64,000 nucleotides of DNA, taken from Pseudomonas sp. Irchel s3h14. Lineage in GTDB: Bacteria > Pseudomonadota > Gammaproteobacteria > Pseudomonadales > Pseudomonadaceae. Position numbers and translations under genes: made by a program. The stretch lies in contig NZ_FYDJ01000004.1 of NCBI RefSeq assembly GCF_900187425.1, positions 248,001 through 312,000 of the forward strand, read 5' to 3'. This document shows positions 19,200-28,909 of this stretch, piece by piece; positions within the stretch are counted from its first letter, which is position 1, and each line of letters starts with the position of its first letter. Under the pieces are notes generated by a model that had not been told where the DNA came from, searched no databases, and was given only the letters and a program-made list of their open reading frames with translations.

Positions 19200-20543
19200 A
19201 TGCCGTCGCTTTTCAAACGCTCTCTGCTGCCCAAACTGCGCAGTTTTCCGCTGACCGCCGATGCCGTCACCATTCTTTCTGGCGCTGCCGAGTTTCGTCG
19301 GTGCCTGCTGGAAAAGATCGCCAGCGCCACCCGACGCATCTATATCGTCGCGCTCTATCTGCAACAGGATGAAGCCGGCCAGGAAATTCTCGATGCCTTG
19401 CACGCGGCCAAACTGGCGCGTCCGGAACTGGACGTGGTGGTGGTGGTTGACTGGCTGCGCGCCCAGCGTGGCTTGATCGGCGCCGGCAAGCAGCCGGGCA
19501 ACTCGGCCTGGTATCAGGAAACCACCCGCACTCATGAAAGCGTTGTGCCGGTGTATGGCGTCCCCGTGCAGACCCGAGAGCTGTTCGGTGTGCTGCATTT
19601 GAAAGGCTTCGTGATCGATGACAGTGTGATCTACAGCGGCGCGAGTCTGAACAACGTCTATCTGCACAAGTTCGATAAATACCGCTACGACCGTTATCAC
19701 GTGCTGCAGAACAGCGCCCTGGCCGATTCGATGCAGCACCTGATTCAGCACGGTCTGATCGCCTCCAAAGCCGTGCATCGTCTCGATTTGCCGAACCTGC
19801 CGACCACCCGCAGCCTGCGCAACGACATTGGCGACCTGCGCAGCCGCCTCAAGCACGCGGCGTACGACACCACCACAGGCACCACGGAAAAGGGTGGTTT
19901 GTCGGTCAGCCCGTTGCTCGGTGTCGGCAAGAACAACCCGTTGAGTCGAGTGATTTGCGAATTGATCGCCAGCGCTCAGCATCAACTGACCATCTGCACG
20001 CCGTACTTCAACCTGCCGCTGCCCGTGACCCGTGAAATCAACCGGGCACTGGCGCGGGGCGTGAAGATCGACATCATCGTCGGCGACAAGACGGCCAACG
20101 ACTTCTACATCCCGCCGAGCGAACCGTTCAAGGTGATTTCGGCACTGCCGTACCTTTACGAGATCAGCCTGCGGCGTTTCGCCAAGCGTCATCATCGCAG
20201 CGTCGACAGCGGCCAGCTGAACCTGCATCTGTGGCGTGACGGCGACAACACCTACCACCTCAAGGGCATGTGGATCGATCAGCGCTACACCTTGCTGACC
20301 GGCAACAACCTCAACCCGCGAGCGTTCCGACTCGACCTGGAAAACGCCTTGCTGATTGATGATCCGAAAGGCGAACTGCTGGAGCCGCGTCGTAAAGAGC
20401 TGGCGGAGATTTTCGAGAACACCCGCCGGATCGAGCGTTATCAGGAACTGGAAACGCTGCTGGAATACCCGGCGGGGGTGGCCAAGTTTCTCAAGCGCGT
20501 GAGTCGTGTGCGGATCGAGCGGTTGTTGTACCGGATTCTGTAG
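19200..20543 (+). CDS. pssA: CDP-diacylglycerol-serine O-phosphatidyltransferase PssA (PLD family)
   Basis: A 447-residue enzyme that makes phosphatidylserine from CDP-diacylglycerol and serine, the precursor of phosphatidylethanolamine. Both phospholipase-D-type HKD motifs are present: HLKGFVID (His133, Lys135, Asp140) and HLKGMWID (His353, Lys355, Asp360). There is no transmembrane segment, and the many basic residues, especially at the C-terminus (KRVSRVRIERLLYR), fit the peripheral membrane binding known for E. coli PssA. The gene stands alone, flanked on both sides by REP doublets in the same unusual orientation. Confidence 0.93.
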   Translation: MPSLFKRSLLPKLRSFPLTADAVTILSGAAEFRRCLLEKIASATRRIYIVALYLQQDEAGQEILDALHAAKLARPELDVVVVVDWLRAQRGLIGAGKQPGNSAWYQETTRTHESVVPVYGVPVQTRELFGVLHLKGFVIDDSVIYSGASLNNVYLHKFDKYRYDRYHVLQNSALADSMQHLIQHGLIASKAVHRLDLPNLPTTRSLRNDIGDLRSRLKHAAYDTTTGTTEKGGLSVSPLLGVGKNNPLSRVICELIASAQHQLTICTPYFNLPLPVTREINRALARGVKIDIIVGDKTANDFYIPPSEPFKVISALPYLYEISLRRFAKRHHRSVDSGQLNLHLWRDGDNTYHLKGMWIDQRYTLLTGNNLNPRAFRLDLENALLIDDPKGELLEPRRKELAEIFENTRRIERYQELETLLEYPAGVAKFLKRVSRVRIERLLYRIL

Positions 20544-20574
20544 CACGGCGGGGCAAATGTGCTGCCCTTCAAAA

Positions 20575-20660
20575 CGCCTTCGCGAGCAAGCCCGCTCCCA
20601 CATTAGTTTTGTGTCGTTCACAAATCCAATGTGGGAGCGAGGCTTGCTCGCGAAAGGGCC
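20575..20660. repeat. Type A REP doublet, reversed orientation
   Basis: Cores arranged as at 19.05 kb, between the convergent ends of pssA and the EfeM-like gene; probably the only transcript-end structure here. Confidence 0.9.
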
Positions 20661-20679
20661 CGTTCAAACACTACAAATC

Positions 20680-21504
20680 TCAGTTCAACCCCAACTTCCC
20701 ACGCAACGTCGACAAATCCTCTGCCAGTGTATTCACCGGCCCGACCAGCGCCTTGCGGTCGTTTTCCTTCACCTTGTCATACGTCTCGAAACCACCGTCT
20801 TGGGTTTTGTACTTGGCCAGCGTCTTGTTCACCGTCGCGAAGTTCTTGTCGACTTTGGCAATGAAAGCCGCGTCCTGCTTTTCGATCTGCGGACGGAACA
20901 AATCGACGATTTTCTTCGCGCCGTCGATGTTGCCCTGGAAGTCATAAAGGTCGGTGTGGCTATAACGATCTTCTTCACCGGAGATCTTGGTCGCAGCGAC
21001 TTCTTCAAGCAGCGCCGCAGCACCGCCCACCACTTTTTCCGGCGGGAAGGTCAGGCCGGCGACGCGGGCTTGCAGGTCTTTCACGTCTTTGTTCAAGCCA
21101 TCGGCCAGTTCGCCAAGACCCTGGGTGCTGTTTTCCGAAAACAGCGAGTATTCGATGCGGTGGAAACCGGTGAAGTCGGAGGCGCCCACGCCTTTTTCGT
21201 GGTCATCGACACGGGAGTCGATGGACGCGTCCAGGTCACTGAACAATTCGGCAATCGGCTCGATCGACTCGTAGTAGACGCGGGTCGGGGCGTAGAGCTT
21301 TTTGGCGGTGGCCAGGTCACCTTTTTTCACGGCATCGGTGAACTGTTGGGTGTGGCTGGCCAGCTCATCGAGCTGTTCCGTCACATAAATCTTGTAGTCC
21401 GAAATCGGCCCCACCAACTCCAGCGGTGCCGTCGCCGCGAAAGCCGAAAGCGGGGTGTTGAGCAAGCCAAGGGTCAGCAGTAACGCGAGGGGCGACTTTT
21501 TCAT
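20680..21504 (-). CDS. EfeM-like periplasmic imelysin-family iron-uptake protein
   Basis: A 274-residue exported protein, a second EfeO-type M75/imelysin domain without a cupredoxin domain. A signal peptide is clear (MKKSPLALLLTLGLL ... AFAA). The family metal motif appears as GFHRIEY (GxHxxE) and a second conserved stretch is GEEDRYSHTDL. I chose the ATG at 21504 to start directly at the signal peptide. It is the last gene of the efeU-efeO-efeB unit, 25 bases after efeB. It probably captures ferric or ferrous iron in the periplasm for EfeU; division of labour with EfeO is unknown. Confidence 0.86.
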   Translation of the reverse strand: MKKSPLALLLTLGLLNTPLSAFAATAPLELVGPISDYKIYVTEQLDELASHTQQFTDAVKKGDLATAKKLYAPTRVYYESIEPIAELFSDLDASIDSRVDDHEKGVGASDFTGFHRIEYSLFSENSTQGLGELADGLNKDVKDLQARVAGLTFPPEKVVGGAAALLEEVAATKISGEEDRYSHTDLYDFQGNIDGAKKIVDLFRPQIEKQDAAFIAKVDKNFATVNKTLAKYKTQDGGFETYDKVKENDRKALVGPVNTLAEDLSTLRGKLGLN

Positions 21505-21529
21505 GGGCGGTTCCGTGGTGGGGAGTGGG

Positions 21530-22840
21530 TTATGCGGTGGCTTTTGGTTGAGGAGCTGGTTGCGTGGCGTCAAGCAGCGAACGACCGATGAAATCCTTGT
21601 CGCCCGTCACGCCGGGCAGGGTGAAGAAATACCCGCCGCCGACCGGTTTGAGGTATTCCTCGAGCGGCTCGCCGTTGAGTCGGGTTTGCACGGTGATGAA
21701 GCCTTTTTGTAGATCCGCCTGATAGCAGATGAACAGCAGACCCATGTCCAGCTGACCGTTCTTGTTCACGCCGTTGGAGTAGTTGAACGGCCGGCGCAGG
21801 ATCAGGTTGGCCTGGGTCGCGGCGGTGCGAGGGTTGGCCAGGCGGATGTGCGCATCGAGCTTGGTCAGCTTGCCTTCCGGGTCCTTGGCATAGTCCGGGA
21901 CTTGGGTTTCATGTTCGCCGCCCATCGGCGCGCCGGTGCTCTTGACCCGGCCAAGAATGCTTTCCTGTTCTTGCAGCGGCGTGCGGTCCCAGCGCTCGAC
22001 GAAGTTGCGGATGATCCGCACCGCTTGATAACTGCCATTGGCCGCCCAGGCCGGTTCGTCACCGCCGGACTGGACCCAGACGATGCTGTCCATGACCTTG
22101 GCATCGTTGGAATTCGGGTTGGCTGAGCCGTCACGAAAACCGAGAAAGTTGCGTGCACTTTGCGCTGGTACGCCGGGTTTGACCGGGGCCTGGGGCGGTA
22201 CGCTGCCTTCCTGTTTCCAGCTCACCAGGAGCAAGTCCGGCAGGTTTTTCACGATGTCGCGCAGGGCGTGGATGTTGGTGTCGGTGGTGTTGGAGCAGAA
22301 CTGCAAGCTGAGGTCGCCGTGGCAGCAATCGGCTTCCAGCGCATCGTTGGGAAAACCGACCATGCGGATCAGACGCTTGGGTTTGGCGGCGGCCAGGCCG
22401 AAGCGTTCATCGAACAGTGACTCGCCCACCGACACGGTGATGGTCAGGTTGTCCGGCGTCACCACCGGGCCGAGAATCCCCGAATCCACCGGCGGCAGTT
22501 TTGGATCGACCTGCGTGACCGCACCGCCCTTCATCAGGAAGGCGATGCGCTCGTTGAGGGTGCGAAACAAACGCTCCAGGTCTTCGCGGTCGCTGGCCAA
22601 GACATCAAACGACACCAGCATGCCGCAGGCCGGGCGCGGGGTGACGATGCCGGTCTGGTGTTTGCCGTGGAAGGCGTGGCGGTCTTCGGTCTTGTCACTG
22701 CTCGGCGCTTCGGTCACTTGCGCCGGGCTGGCGGCTAGGGCCGGGCAACTGAGCGCGGTGCCGGCCAATGCCACTCCGGCGGCGCCCATGCCCATCAATA
22801 CCCGGCGACGCTGGAGGTTGAATTGCTCTGAATCGTTCAT
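21530..22840 (-). CDS. efeB: EfeB: periplasmic dye-decolourising haem peroxidase/deferrochelatase
   Basis: A 436-residue DyP-type peroxidase exported by the Tat pathway. The N-terminus [18 protein letters not shown] is a twin-arginine signal. The DyP motif [10 protein letters not shown] supplies the catalytic Asp, and the proximal haem His lies in the C-terminal half. EfeB oxidises Fe2+ to Fe3+ for uptake and may remove iron from haem. I chose the ATG at 22840 because it begins the Tat signal; the longer ORF upstream overlaps efeO. It sits 16 bases after efeO. Confidence 0.93.
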   Translation of the reverse strand: MNDSEQFNLQRRRVLMGMGAAGVALAGTALSCPALAASPAQVTEAPSSDKTEDRHAFHGKHQTGIVTPRPACGMLVSFDVLASDREDLERLFRTLNERIAFLMKGGAVTQVDPKLPPVDSGILGPVVTPDNLTITVSVGESLFDERFGLAAAKPKRLIRMVGFPNDALEADCCHGDLSLQFCSNTTDTNIHALRDIVKNLPDLLLVSWKQEGSVPPQAPVKPGVPAQSARNFLGFRDGSANPNSNDAKVMDSIVWVQSGGDEPAWAANGSYQAVRIIRNFVERWDRTPLQEQESILGRVKSTGAPMGGEHETQVPDYAKDPEGKLTKLDAHIRLANPRTAATQANLILRRPFNYSNGVNKNGQLDMGLLFICYQADLQKGFITVQTRLNGEPLEEYLKPVGGGYFFTLPGVTGDKDFIGRSLLDATQPAPQPKATA

Positions 22841-22856
22841 CGGTTTGTTCTTCTGT

Positions 22857-24056
22857 TTACAGGCCGGAAAGGCCAAGGGCGGGATCGATTCCATCGAGTG
22901 CATCGGCCAGAACCTTGGCCTTGTCGGCGATCTGTTTGCGCTGCTCGGCACTGACGCTGTCGTAGCTCGCATAGCCTTCCTTGATCTTGAAACCATTGAG
23001 CTCGGCGTCGAGGGCAGTGACTGCGCTGTCGATCTTCGGCAGCAGTTCGGCGGCGGATTTGCTCAGTAACGGACGCAACAGGTCGACGACTTTGCGGGCA
23101 GCAAAGATGTTGGCGGCAAAACCGTTCAGGTCGGTGTGGCTGTAGCGTTCTTCTTCACCGCTGCTGGCGCGGACGTCGGCCAAGCTGTTGAGATTGCGCA
23201 CCAAAAGGCTCACCAGTTGCTCAGGCGGCAGCGACTGGGCCAGCAGTTGTTGTTTGAGCGTGGTGACGTCGGCGATCAGACGCTGGGCGACAGGCATCAG
23301 GCCGTCGAGCGTGCGTTGCTGGAACAGTGCGTATTCGATCCGGTGGAAACCGGTGAAGCCCGGATCCTGCTCGCGTTTCTCGAAGTAATCGGCGCGGGCG
23401 TTGATCGTGTTGTCCAGCTCGGCCAGACGTTGTGCGGCCGGGGCGATCCGTTGATACGCGGCACGGGCCGGCACATACAAGGCTTGCGCCTTGCTGAGGT
23501 CGTCGGCTTCGATGGCGTGTTCAAGGGCGGTGACGGCTTTGATCAGCGCGCTGCTCTGAGTGCTCAGATAAACGCGGAATTCCGACAGTGGGCCAACAAA
23601 GGCCACCATCGAAGGTTTTGCCTTGGCCGCCGCGTCTGAAGCGGCCGTCGGGCTGACGTGTAAGGTGCCGCGCGGATTGCTCAGCAGGCCGCACGTGATC
23701 GCATAGTCACCGGGCAACAGGTTGGCATTGATCACCTGACTCAGGCCGGGGGCGATGTTTTCCCGCTCTTCGACCACCAGCACACCGTCGAGAATTTCCC
23801 ATTCAACGGCTCGGTCCGAGCGATTGACGATGCGGAAACTGGCGCGACCGGCGGGGACGCTCAGTGCATTCGGCTCGCAGCTGTGCGGGTGGATAGTCAC
23901 CAGCACTTCGTCATGGTTGGCCTGACGCTTGGCGGCGGCCATTTTCGAGGCGTAGTAGAACAGGCCACCGGCGGCGATCATCACGATCACCGAACCGGCC
24001 ACCGCCCAGCGCAAGGCACGGGGAGGGGAGGCCTGAGGAGAGGCTTGATTTGGCAT
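22857..24056 (-). CDS. efeO: EfeO: cupredoxin plus imelysin-domain iron-binding protein
   Basis: A 399-residue two-domain periplasmic protein. An N-terminal membrane anchor or uncleaved signal ([20 protein letters not shown], about 16-35) is followed by a cupredoxin-like domain (about 45-135, including a [11 protein letters not shown] stretch) and an M75 domain with GFHRIEY and [10 protein letters not shown]. It is thought to bind and perhaps oxidise iron for the permease EfeU. AAGG lies 7 bases before the ATG at 24056. The gene starts 8 bases after efeU. Confidence 0.92.
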   Translation of the reverse strand: MPNQASPQASPPRALRWAVAGSVIVMIAAGGLFYYASKMAAAKRQANHDEVLVTIHPHSCEPNALSVPAGRASFRIVNRSDRAVEWEILDGVLVVEERENIAPGLSQVINANLLPGDYAITCGLLSNPRGTLHVSPTAASDAAAKAKPSMVAFVGPLSEFRVYLSTQSSALIKAVTALEHAIEADDLSKAQALYVPARAAYQRIAPAAQRLAELDNTINARADYFEKREQDPGFTGFHRIEYALFQQRTLDGLMPVAQRLIADVTTLKQQLLAQSLPPEQLVSLLVRNLNSLADVRASSGEEERYSHTDLNGFAANIFAARKVVDLLRPLLSKSAAELLPKIDSAVTALDAELNGFKIKEGYASYDSVSAEQRKQIADKAKVLADALDGIDPALGLSGL

Positions 24057-24064
24057 GGGTGCCC

Positions 24065-24913
24065 TTACTGGCTGGAAACGGAAGATTGCTTGGCGGGTGC
24101 CGGAGCGGGAGCGGGAGCCGGGTAAAAAAACATAACCAGCGCCACCATCAGATAAATCAGATACGCCCCGAGGGTGCTGACGGTCGGCGCGTCCTGGTAA
24201 CCGAACATGCCGGCCAGCACCGCGCCTAGCGGGCCATCCATCGGCAGCGTTGCGCTGAAGTCGAAGAGCACGGTTTGCAGGTGATTCCAAACCCCGGCTT
24301 CATGCAGCGCTTGCACCGAGTTGGCGAGGATCCCGGCGGCGACCACCAGAATGAACAACCCGGTCCAGCGGAAGAACGCGCCGAGGTTCAGGCGCATGCT
24401 GCCGGTGTAGATCAGGAAACCGACGATGATCGCCAGGATCAGGCCGAGCAGGGCGCCAATCGGTGCTGCCGGGCCTTCGCTCTGCTGGAACACCGCGAGC
24501 AGGAAGAACACCGTTTCCAGACCTTCCCGCGCCACGGCGAAAAACACCATGGCGATCAGCGCCGTGACCTGGTGTCTGGAACCGGTCAGCGCCTGATCGA
24601 GTGAAGCGTGCAGCGAATGTTTGATAGAACGCGCGACTTTGCGCATCCAGAACACCATGGAACTGAGAATGCCCACGGCGACCAGGCCGACCACTCCTTC
24701 AAACAGTTCCTGTTGCTTTTGCGGGAACTCGGCACTGACCAGTTCCAGGCCTCCGCCCACCAGCAGAGCCAGGGCCGCGGCGAGGAAAACGCCAATCCAC
24801 ACCGCTGGCATCCACTGGCCGCGGCCGGTCTGCTTGAGGTAGCTGGCGATGATGCCAACGATCAGCGCGGCTTCAATGCCTTCGCGCAACATGATCAGAA
24901 AAGGAACGAGCAT
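24065..24913 (-). CDS. efeU: EfeU: FTR1-family high-affinity iron permease
   Basis: A 282-residue inner-membrane permease with seven predicted membrane segments. Two iron-translocation REXXE motifs are visible: REGIE (residues 10-14) and REGLE (in VAREGLETVFF). The C-terminus is an unusual alternating Pro-Ala run followed by a polar tail. It leads the efeU-efeO-efeB-efeM operon. A Fur-like site lies 63 bases upstream, fitting iron repression. Confidence 0.94.
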   Translation of the reverse strand: MLVPFLIMLREGIEAALIVGIIASYLKQTGRGQWMPAVWIGVFLAAALALLVGGGLELVSAEFPQKQQELFEGVVGLVAVGILSSMVFWMRKVARSIKHSLHASLDQALTGSRHQVTALIAMVFFAVAREGLETVFFLLAVFQQSEGPAAPIGALLGLILAIIVGFLIYTGSMRLNLGAFFRWTGLFILVVAAGILANSVQALHEAGVWNHLQTVLFDFSATLPMDGPLGAVLAGMFGYQDAPTVSTLGAYLIYLMVALVMFFYPAPAPAPAPAKQSSVSSQ

Positions 24914-24975
24914 TCAGCACCGGGGCGTCATTAGATAGGGTGCTAATTTGTAACATAATGACACTCATTCCCAAA

Positions 24976-24990
24976 TGGCAATCATTGACA
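24976..24990. promoter_or_regulatory. Candidate Fur box upstream of efeU
   Basis: TGGCAATCATTGACA keeps 10 of the 14 fixed positions of the 7-1-7 Fur pattern TGATAATNATTATCA and is nearly palindromic. Its place upstream of an iron-uptake operon supports the call; the mismatches keep it tentative. Confidence 0.5.
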
Positions 24991-25027
24991 TTTACCTGAA
25001 CCTAACCTGAACAAGATCTCTTCCGTT

Positions 25028-25131
25028 GATCGTTCCCACGCTCCGCGTGGGAATGCAGTCCGGGACGCTCCGCGTCCCAAGAGCGGACGCAGAGCGTCCA
25101 TTGAGGCATTCCCACGCAGAGCATGGGAACG
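25028..25131. repeat. Type C inverted repeat
   Basis: GATCGTTCCCACGCTCCG arm, inner GGGACGCTCCGCGTCCC hairpin and complementary right arm with one change (GAGCATGGGAACGAG). It lies just upstream of the AraC-type gene. Confidence 0.9.
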
Positions 25132-25189
25132 AGCGCCGTTTCAGCTAATATGCCCACCACTCAAACAAGAACAAGGCTTGCCTCGGTCA

Positions 25190-26206
25190 ATGTCGGAAAA
25201 AGACACCATCTCCATTCAACTGGTGCGTGAAGCACTGCTGCAAAGTTGCGCCCCCGGAGCGACCACCGATGAGGTGTTGAACAAGGTCGGCATTGATCCG
25301 GCGCTGCTGGAAACCACCACTGCCCGCGTGCCGGCCACCGCTTACGCAAGGCTGTGGCGCTTGTTGGCCCGGCGCCGGGACGATGAATTTTTTGGCATGG
25401 ACCCGCGCAAACTCAAGTCCGGCAGCCTGGAGTTTCTCTGTCGCTGCTCCATGGTGCAGCCGAGCCTGGCCGCCGGCCTGACTTCGGGTTTGAGCTTTTT
25501 GTCGTTGATGCTCGAACACCTGCCCGCGCAGTTGGTTCATCAGCAAAGCCTGGCGGAAATCGTCTTGCTCGAAGACGACCAGGACCCGCGCCGCGCCTTT
25601 ACCTATTTCACCTATTGGATGATCGTTCACGGTGTCGCCTGCTGGCTGGCGGGGCGGCGGATTCCGATCCTGGCCATCGAATTGCGCTGTCCGGCACCGG
25701 ACTTCTGCGATGACTACCAGGTGATGTTCTCCGAGAACCTGCGTTTCGACCGGCCGCGCACGCGGATGATTTTCTCCGCCGAGTGCCTGGACTTGCCAAT
25801 CAAGCGCAGCCCGGAAGAGCTCAAGCGTTTCCTGGCCCATGCGCCGGCCAATATTCTGGTCAAGTACCGTGATCCCGAGAGCCTGGCCAGCCGGATCAAG
25901 CACGATTTGCGGCAACTGCCCGCCGAACACTGGCCGGAAACCGAACCTCTGGCGCAACAGCTGTGCATGTCGGCTTCCACCCTGCGTCGACGCTTGGCCG
26001 AAGAGGGCCAGACTTACCAAGGGCTCAAGGACAGCGTGCGCAAGGAGCTGGCGATTGTCTGGCTGGCCGAGCCTGCCATCAGCTTCGCAGAGATCGCCAC
26101 GCGGCTGGGGTTTGCCGATACCAGTTCGTTCTACAAGGCGTTTCGCAAGTGGTCGGGGTCAAATCCCGGGCATTACCGCAGCCTGATCCTTAACGAGGCG
26201 AGCTAG
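25190..26206 (+). CDS. AraC-family transcriptional regulator (OruR/ArgR-like)
   Basis: A 338-residue regulator. The N-terminal two-thirds match the Arabinose-binding PF12625-type domain (about residues 20-205), and the C-terminal AraC helix-turn-helix pair spans about 230-330, with LCMSASTLRRRLAEEGQTYQ and ATRLGFADTSSFYKAFRKW. I chose the ATG at 25190 rather than a TTG 4 codons earlier. It precedes the acyl-CoA ligase-to-hydratase gene run on the same strand and is the likely activator of that cluster. It is bracketed by two type C repeats. Confidence 0.9.
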   Translation: MSEKDTISIQLVREALLQSCAPGATTDEVLNKVGIDPALLETTTARVPATAYARLWRLLARRRDDEFFGMDPRKLKSGSLEFLCRCSMVQPSLAAGLTSGLSFLSLMLEHLPAQLVHQQSLAEIVLLEDDQDPRRAFTYFTYWMIVHGVACWLAGRRIPILAIELRCPAPDFCDDYQVMFSENLRFDRPRTRMIFSAECLDLPIKRSPEELKRFLAHAPANILVKYRDPESLASRIKHDLRQLPAEHWPETEPLAQQLCMSASTLRRRLAEEGQTYQGLKDSVRKELAIVWLAEPAISFAEIATRLGFADTSSFYKAFRKWSGSNPGHYRSLILNEAS

Positions 26207-26211
26207 ACACC

Positions 26212-26322
26212 GATCGTTCCCACGCTCTGCGTGGGAATGCCTCAACGGACGCTCCGCGTTCGGCTTTTGATGGGACGCAGAGCGTCCCGGGCTGCATTCC
26301 CACGCGGAGCGTGGGAACGATC
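26212..26322. repeat. Type C inverted repeat
   Basis: Arms GATCGTTCCCACGCTCTG and GCGGAGCGTGGGAACGATC with inner GGGACGCAGAGCGTCCC hairpin, directly after the AraC-type gene. Confidence 0.9.
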
Positions 26323-26454
26323 TTTTGCCACCTTGGCCAAACCAGTCACGCAACTTGATAGCTTTGACCATTGTCCCGCGCCCCGCGCAGAGCGAGTATT
26401 TCCCTGTTAATCGAGGTTCCCCCAGCCTAATAAAAATACAAAGGGATTCTGGCA

Positions 26455-28119
26455 ATGCGCGATTACTTGTCTGCTACATCACAGTTCAATTATCAGCACA
26501 CCGTCGACGCCGCACTCGCGGGCGATTTGACTGCCCTCAATGCCTGTGTCGAGTGTTGCGACCGGCATGCCTTGCCGGGGCGCATCGCGCTGTTCTGGGA
26601 AGGCCGCGATGGCGCCAGCGCGACCTACACCTTCAGCGACTTGCAGGACAAAGCCGCGCGGTTCGCCAATTTCCTGCTGGCCCAAGGCGTGAAAAAAGGC
26701 GACAAGGTTGCCGGTCTCCTGCCACGTAACATTGAATTGCTGATCACTGTCTTCGCCACCTGGCGCATCGGCGCGGTCTACCAGCCGCTGTTCACGGCAT
26801 TCGGCCCGAAAGCCATCGAACACCGCCTCAGCTCCTCTGGTGCCAAAGTAGTAGTCACCGACGCGGGCAATCGCTCCAAACTCTCTGAAGTCGCCGACTG
26901 CCCGACCATCGTCACCGTCGCCGGTCCCAAAGGCCAAGGCATCGTCCGCGGCGATTACAGCTTCTGGGCCGAGCTGGCCAATTATTCTCCTGAGTGCGAA
27001 CCGGTCCTGCTGACGGGCGAAGACCCGTTCCTGCTGATGTTCACGTCGGGCACCACCGGTCCGTCGAAAGCGCTCTCCGTTCCGCTCAAGGCCATCGTCG
27101 CCTTCCAGAGCTACACCCGTGACGCCGTGGACTTGCGCCCCGAAGACGCCTTCTGGAACGTCGCCGATCCGGGCTGGGCCTATGGCATCTATTTCGGTGT
27201 CACAGGTCCCATGGCCATGGGGCATCCGATCACCTTTTACGATGGCCCGTTCAGCCTCGAAAGCACCTGCCGGGTGATCAACAAATACGGGATCACCAAC
27301 CTCACCGGTTCGCCGACGGCCTATCGCCTGTTGATCGCGGGTGGCGACGAGTTCGCCCGCTCGATCAAGGGCAAGCTGCGCATCGTCAGCAGTGCCGGCG
27401 AGCCGCTGAACCCGGAAGTGATTCGCTGGTTCGCCGACAACCTCGGCGTGGTCATTCACGACCATTATGGCCAGACCGAACTCGGCATGGTGCTGTGCAA
27501 TCACCATGGCCTCGAGCATCCGATCCACATGGGCGCCGCCGGTTTCGCCTCGCCGGGCCACCGCATCGTGGTGCTGGATGACGAGTACAAAGAACTCGGC
27601 GTCGGTCAGCCGGGCATTCTGGCCATCGATCGCACCCAGTCGCCGATGTGCTGGTTCGCCGGTTACGAAGGCGCACCGACCAAGGCCTTCGTCGGCAACT
27701 ATTACCTGAGCGGCGACACCGTCGAGTGGAACCCGGACGGCAGCATCAGCTTCGTCGGTCGCAGCGACGACGTGATCACCACCTCCGGCTACCGGGTCGG
27801 TCCGTTCGATGTGGAAAGTGCGTTGATCGAACACCCTGCAGTGGTCGAAGCGGCAGTGGTCGGCAAGCCCGATCCGGAGCGCACCGAACTGGTCAAAGCC
27901 TTTGTCGTGCTCAGCGCGCAATACCGCGCTGCGCCGGAACTGGCCGAAGAACTGCGCCAACACGTGCGCAAACGACTGGCCGCGCACTCGTACCCCCGTG
28001 AAATCGAATTTGTCAGCGAATTGCCGAAAACCCCTAGCGGCAAATTGCAGCGCTTTATCTTGCGCAACCAGGAAATCGCCAAGGCTCAAGAGGCCGCCGC
28101 GAAGAACGCTTCAGCTTGA
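26455..28119 (+). CDS. fadDx: AMP-forming acyl-CoA synthetase (FadDx-like)
   Basis: A 554-residue ANL-family ligase that activates a carboxylic acid to its CoA thioester through an acyl-adenylate. The P-loop motif is [15 protein letters not shown] (about 195-210). Others are [24 protein letters not shown], and [20 protein letters not shown] at the domain hinge, plus C-terminal [10 protein letters not shown] with the catalytic Lys. It opens a run of beta-oxidation-type genes that matches, in order, P. putida fadDx-fadBx-fadAx-acd-fadB1x, a set linked to short- and branched-chain acids such as those from isoleucine. The exact acid is inferred. Confidence 0.88.
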   Translation: MRDYLSATSQFNYQHTVDAALAGDLTALNACVECCDRHALPGRIALFWEGRDGASATYTFSDLQDKAARFANFLLAQGVKKGDKVAGLLPRNIELLITVFATWRIGAVYQPLFTAFGPKAIEHRLSSSGAKVVVTDAGNRSKLSEVADCPTIVTVAGPKGQGIVRGDYSFWAELANYSPECEPVLLTGEDPFLLMFTSGTTGPSKALSVPLKAIVAFQSYTRDAVDLRPEDAFWNVADPGWAYGIYFGVTGPMAMGHPITFYDGPFSLESTCRVINKYGITNLTGSPTAYRLLIAGGDEFARSIKGKLRIVSSAGEPLNPEVIRWFADNLGVVIHDHYGQTELGMVLCNHHGLEHPIHMGAAGFASPGHRIVVLDDEYKELGVGQPGILAIDRTQSPMCWFAGYEGAPTKAFVGNYYLSGDTVEWNPDGSISFVGRSDDVITTSGYRVGPFDVESALIEHPAVVEAAVVGKPDPERTELVKAFVVLSAQYRAAPELAEELRQHVRKRLAAHSYPREIEFVSELPKTPSGKLQRFILRNQEIAKAQEAAAKNASA

Positions 28120-28135
28120 ATCCAAGGAAACAATG

Positions 28136-28897
28136 ATGCAGATCGAAAACAAGGTTTTTCTCGTCACCGGCGGTGCATCCGGCCTCGGTGCGGCCACGGC
28201 TGAAATGCTGGTCGCGGCGGGCGCCAAAGTCATGCTGGTGGACATGAACGCCGAAGCCGTTGCGGCCCAGGCTGAACGTCTCGGCGCGCAAAGCGTGGTG
28301 GCGGATATCAGCAACGAAGCCGCGGCGGAAGCCGCTGTGCAGGCGACGGTCAAAGCCTTCGGCGGCCTGAATGGTCTGGTCAACTGCGCCGGCATCGTGC
28401 GCGGTGAGAAGATCCTCGGCAAGAACGGGCCCCACGTGTTGGCCAATTTCAGCCAGGTGATCAACGTCAACCTGATCGGCAGTTTCAACATGCTGCGCCT
28501 GGCCGCTGCGGCGATTGCCGAAACCGAAGCGGATGCTGACGGCGAACGCGGCGTGATCATCAACACCGCCTCGGCTGCAGCCTATGACGGCCAGATCGGC
28601 CAGGCCGCGTATGCCGCCTCCAAAGGCGCGATCGTCAGCCTGACCTTGCCCGCCGCCCGTGAACTGGCGCGCTTCGGCATCCGCGTGATGACCATCGCCC
28701 CGGGCATTTTCGAAACCCCGATGATGGCCGGCATGACCCCGGAAGTCCGCGCCTCCCTGGCGGCTGGCGTGCCGTTTCCGCCGCGTCTTGGCAAACCAGG
28801 CGAGTATGCCGGGCTGGTCAGGCATATCATTGAAAACAGCATGCTCAATGGCGAGGTGATCCGTCTCGACGGCGCCTTGCGCATGGCCGCCAAGTAA
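28136..28897 (+). CDS. fadBx: Short-chain dehydrogenase, 3-hydroxyacyl-CoA dehydrogenase type 2
   Basis: A 253-residue SDR enzyme resembling HSD17B10, which oxidises 2-methyl-3-hydroxybutyryl-CoA and short 3-hydroxyacyl-CoAs with NAD+. The NAD motif is TGGASGLG (11-18), an acidic Asp follows beta2 (LVDMNAE), NCAGI is the core motif, and the catalytic pair is YAASK (Tyr/Lys) after [12 protein letters not shown] chose the ATG at 28136 because AAGGA is 7 bases upstream; an ATG 3 bases earlier is also possible. It is 16 bases after the ligase and 12 before the thiolase. Confidence 0.9.
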   Translation: MQIENKVFLVTGGASGLGAATAEMLVAAGAKVMLVDMNAEAVAAQAERLGAQSVVADISNEAAAEAAVQATVKAFGGLNGLVNCAGIVRGEKILGKNGPHVLANFSQVINVNLIGSFNMLRLAAAAIAETEADADGERGVIINTASAAAYDGQIGQAAYAASKGAIVSLTLPAARELARFGIRVMTIAPGIFETPMMAGMTPEVRASLAAGVPFPPRLGKPGEYAGLVRHIIENSMLNGEVIRLDGALRMAAK

Positions 28898-28909
28898 GGA
28901 GGATTTGTC

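Noticed and set aside
18792..20621. A 609-codon open frame on the minus strand opposite pssA
   Set aside because: It is antisense to a well-supported enzyme, has glutamine- and histidine-rich low-complexity content typical of GC-rich shadow frames, and runs through REP repeats.
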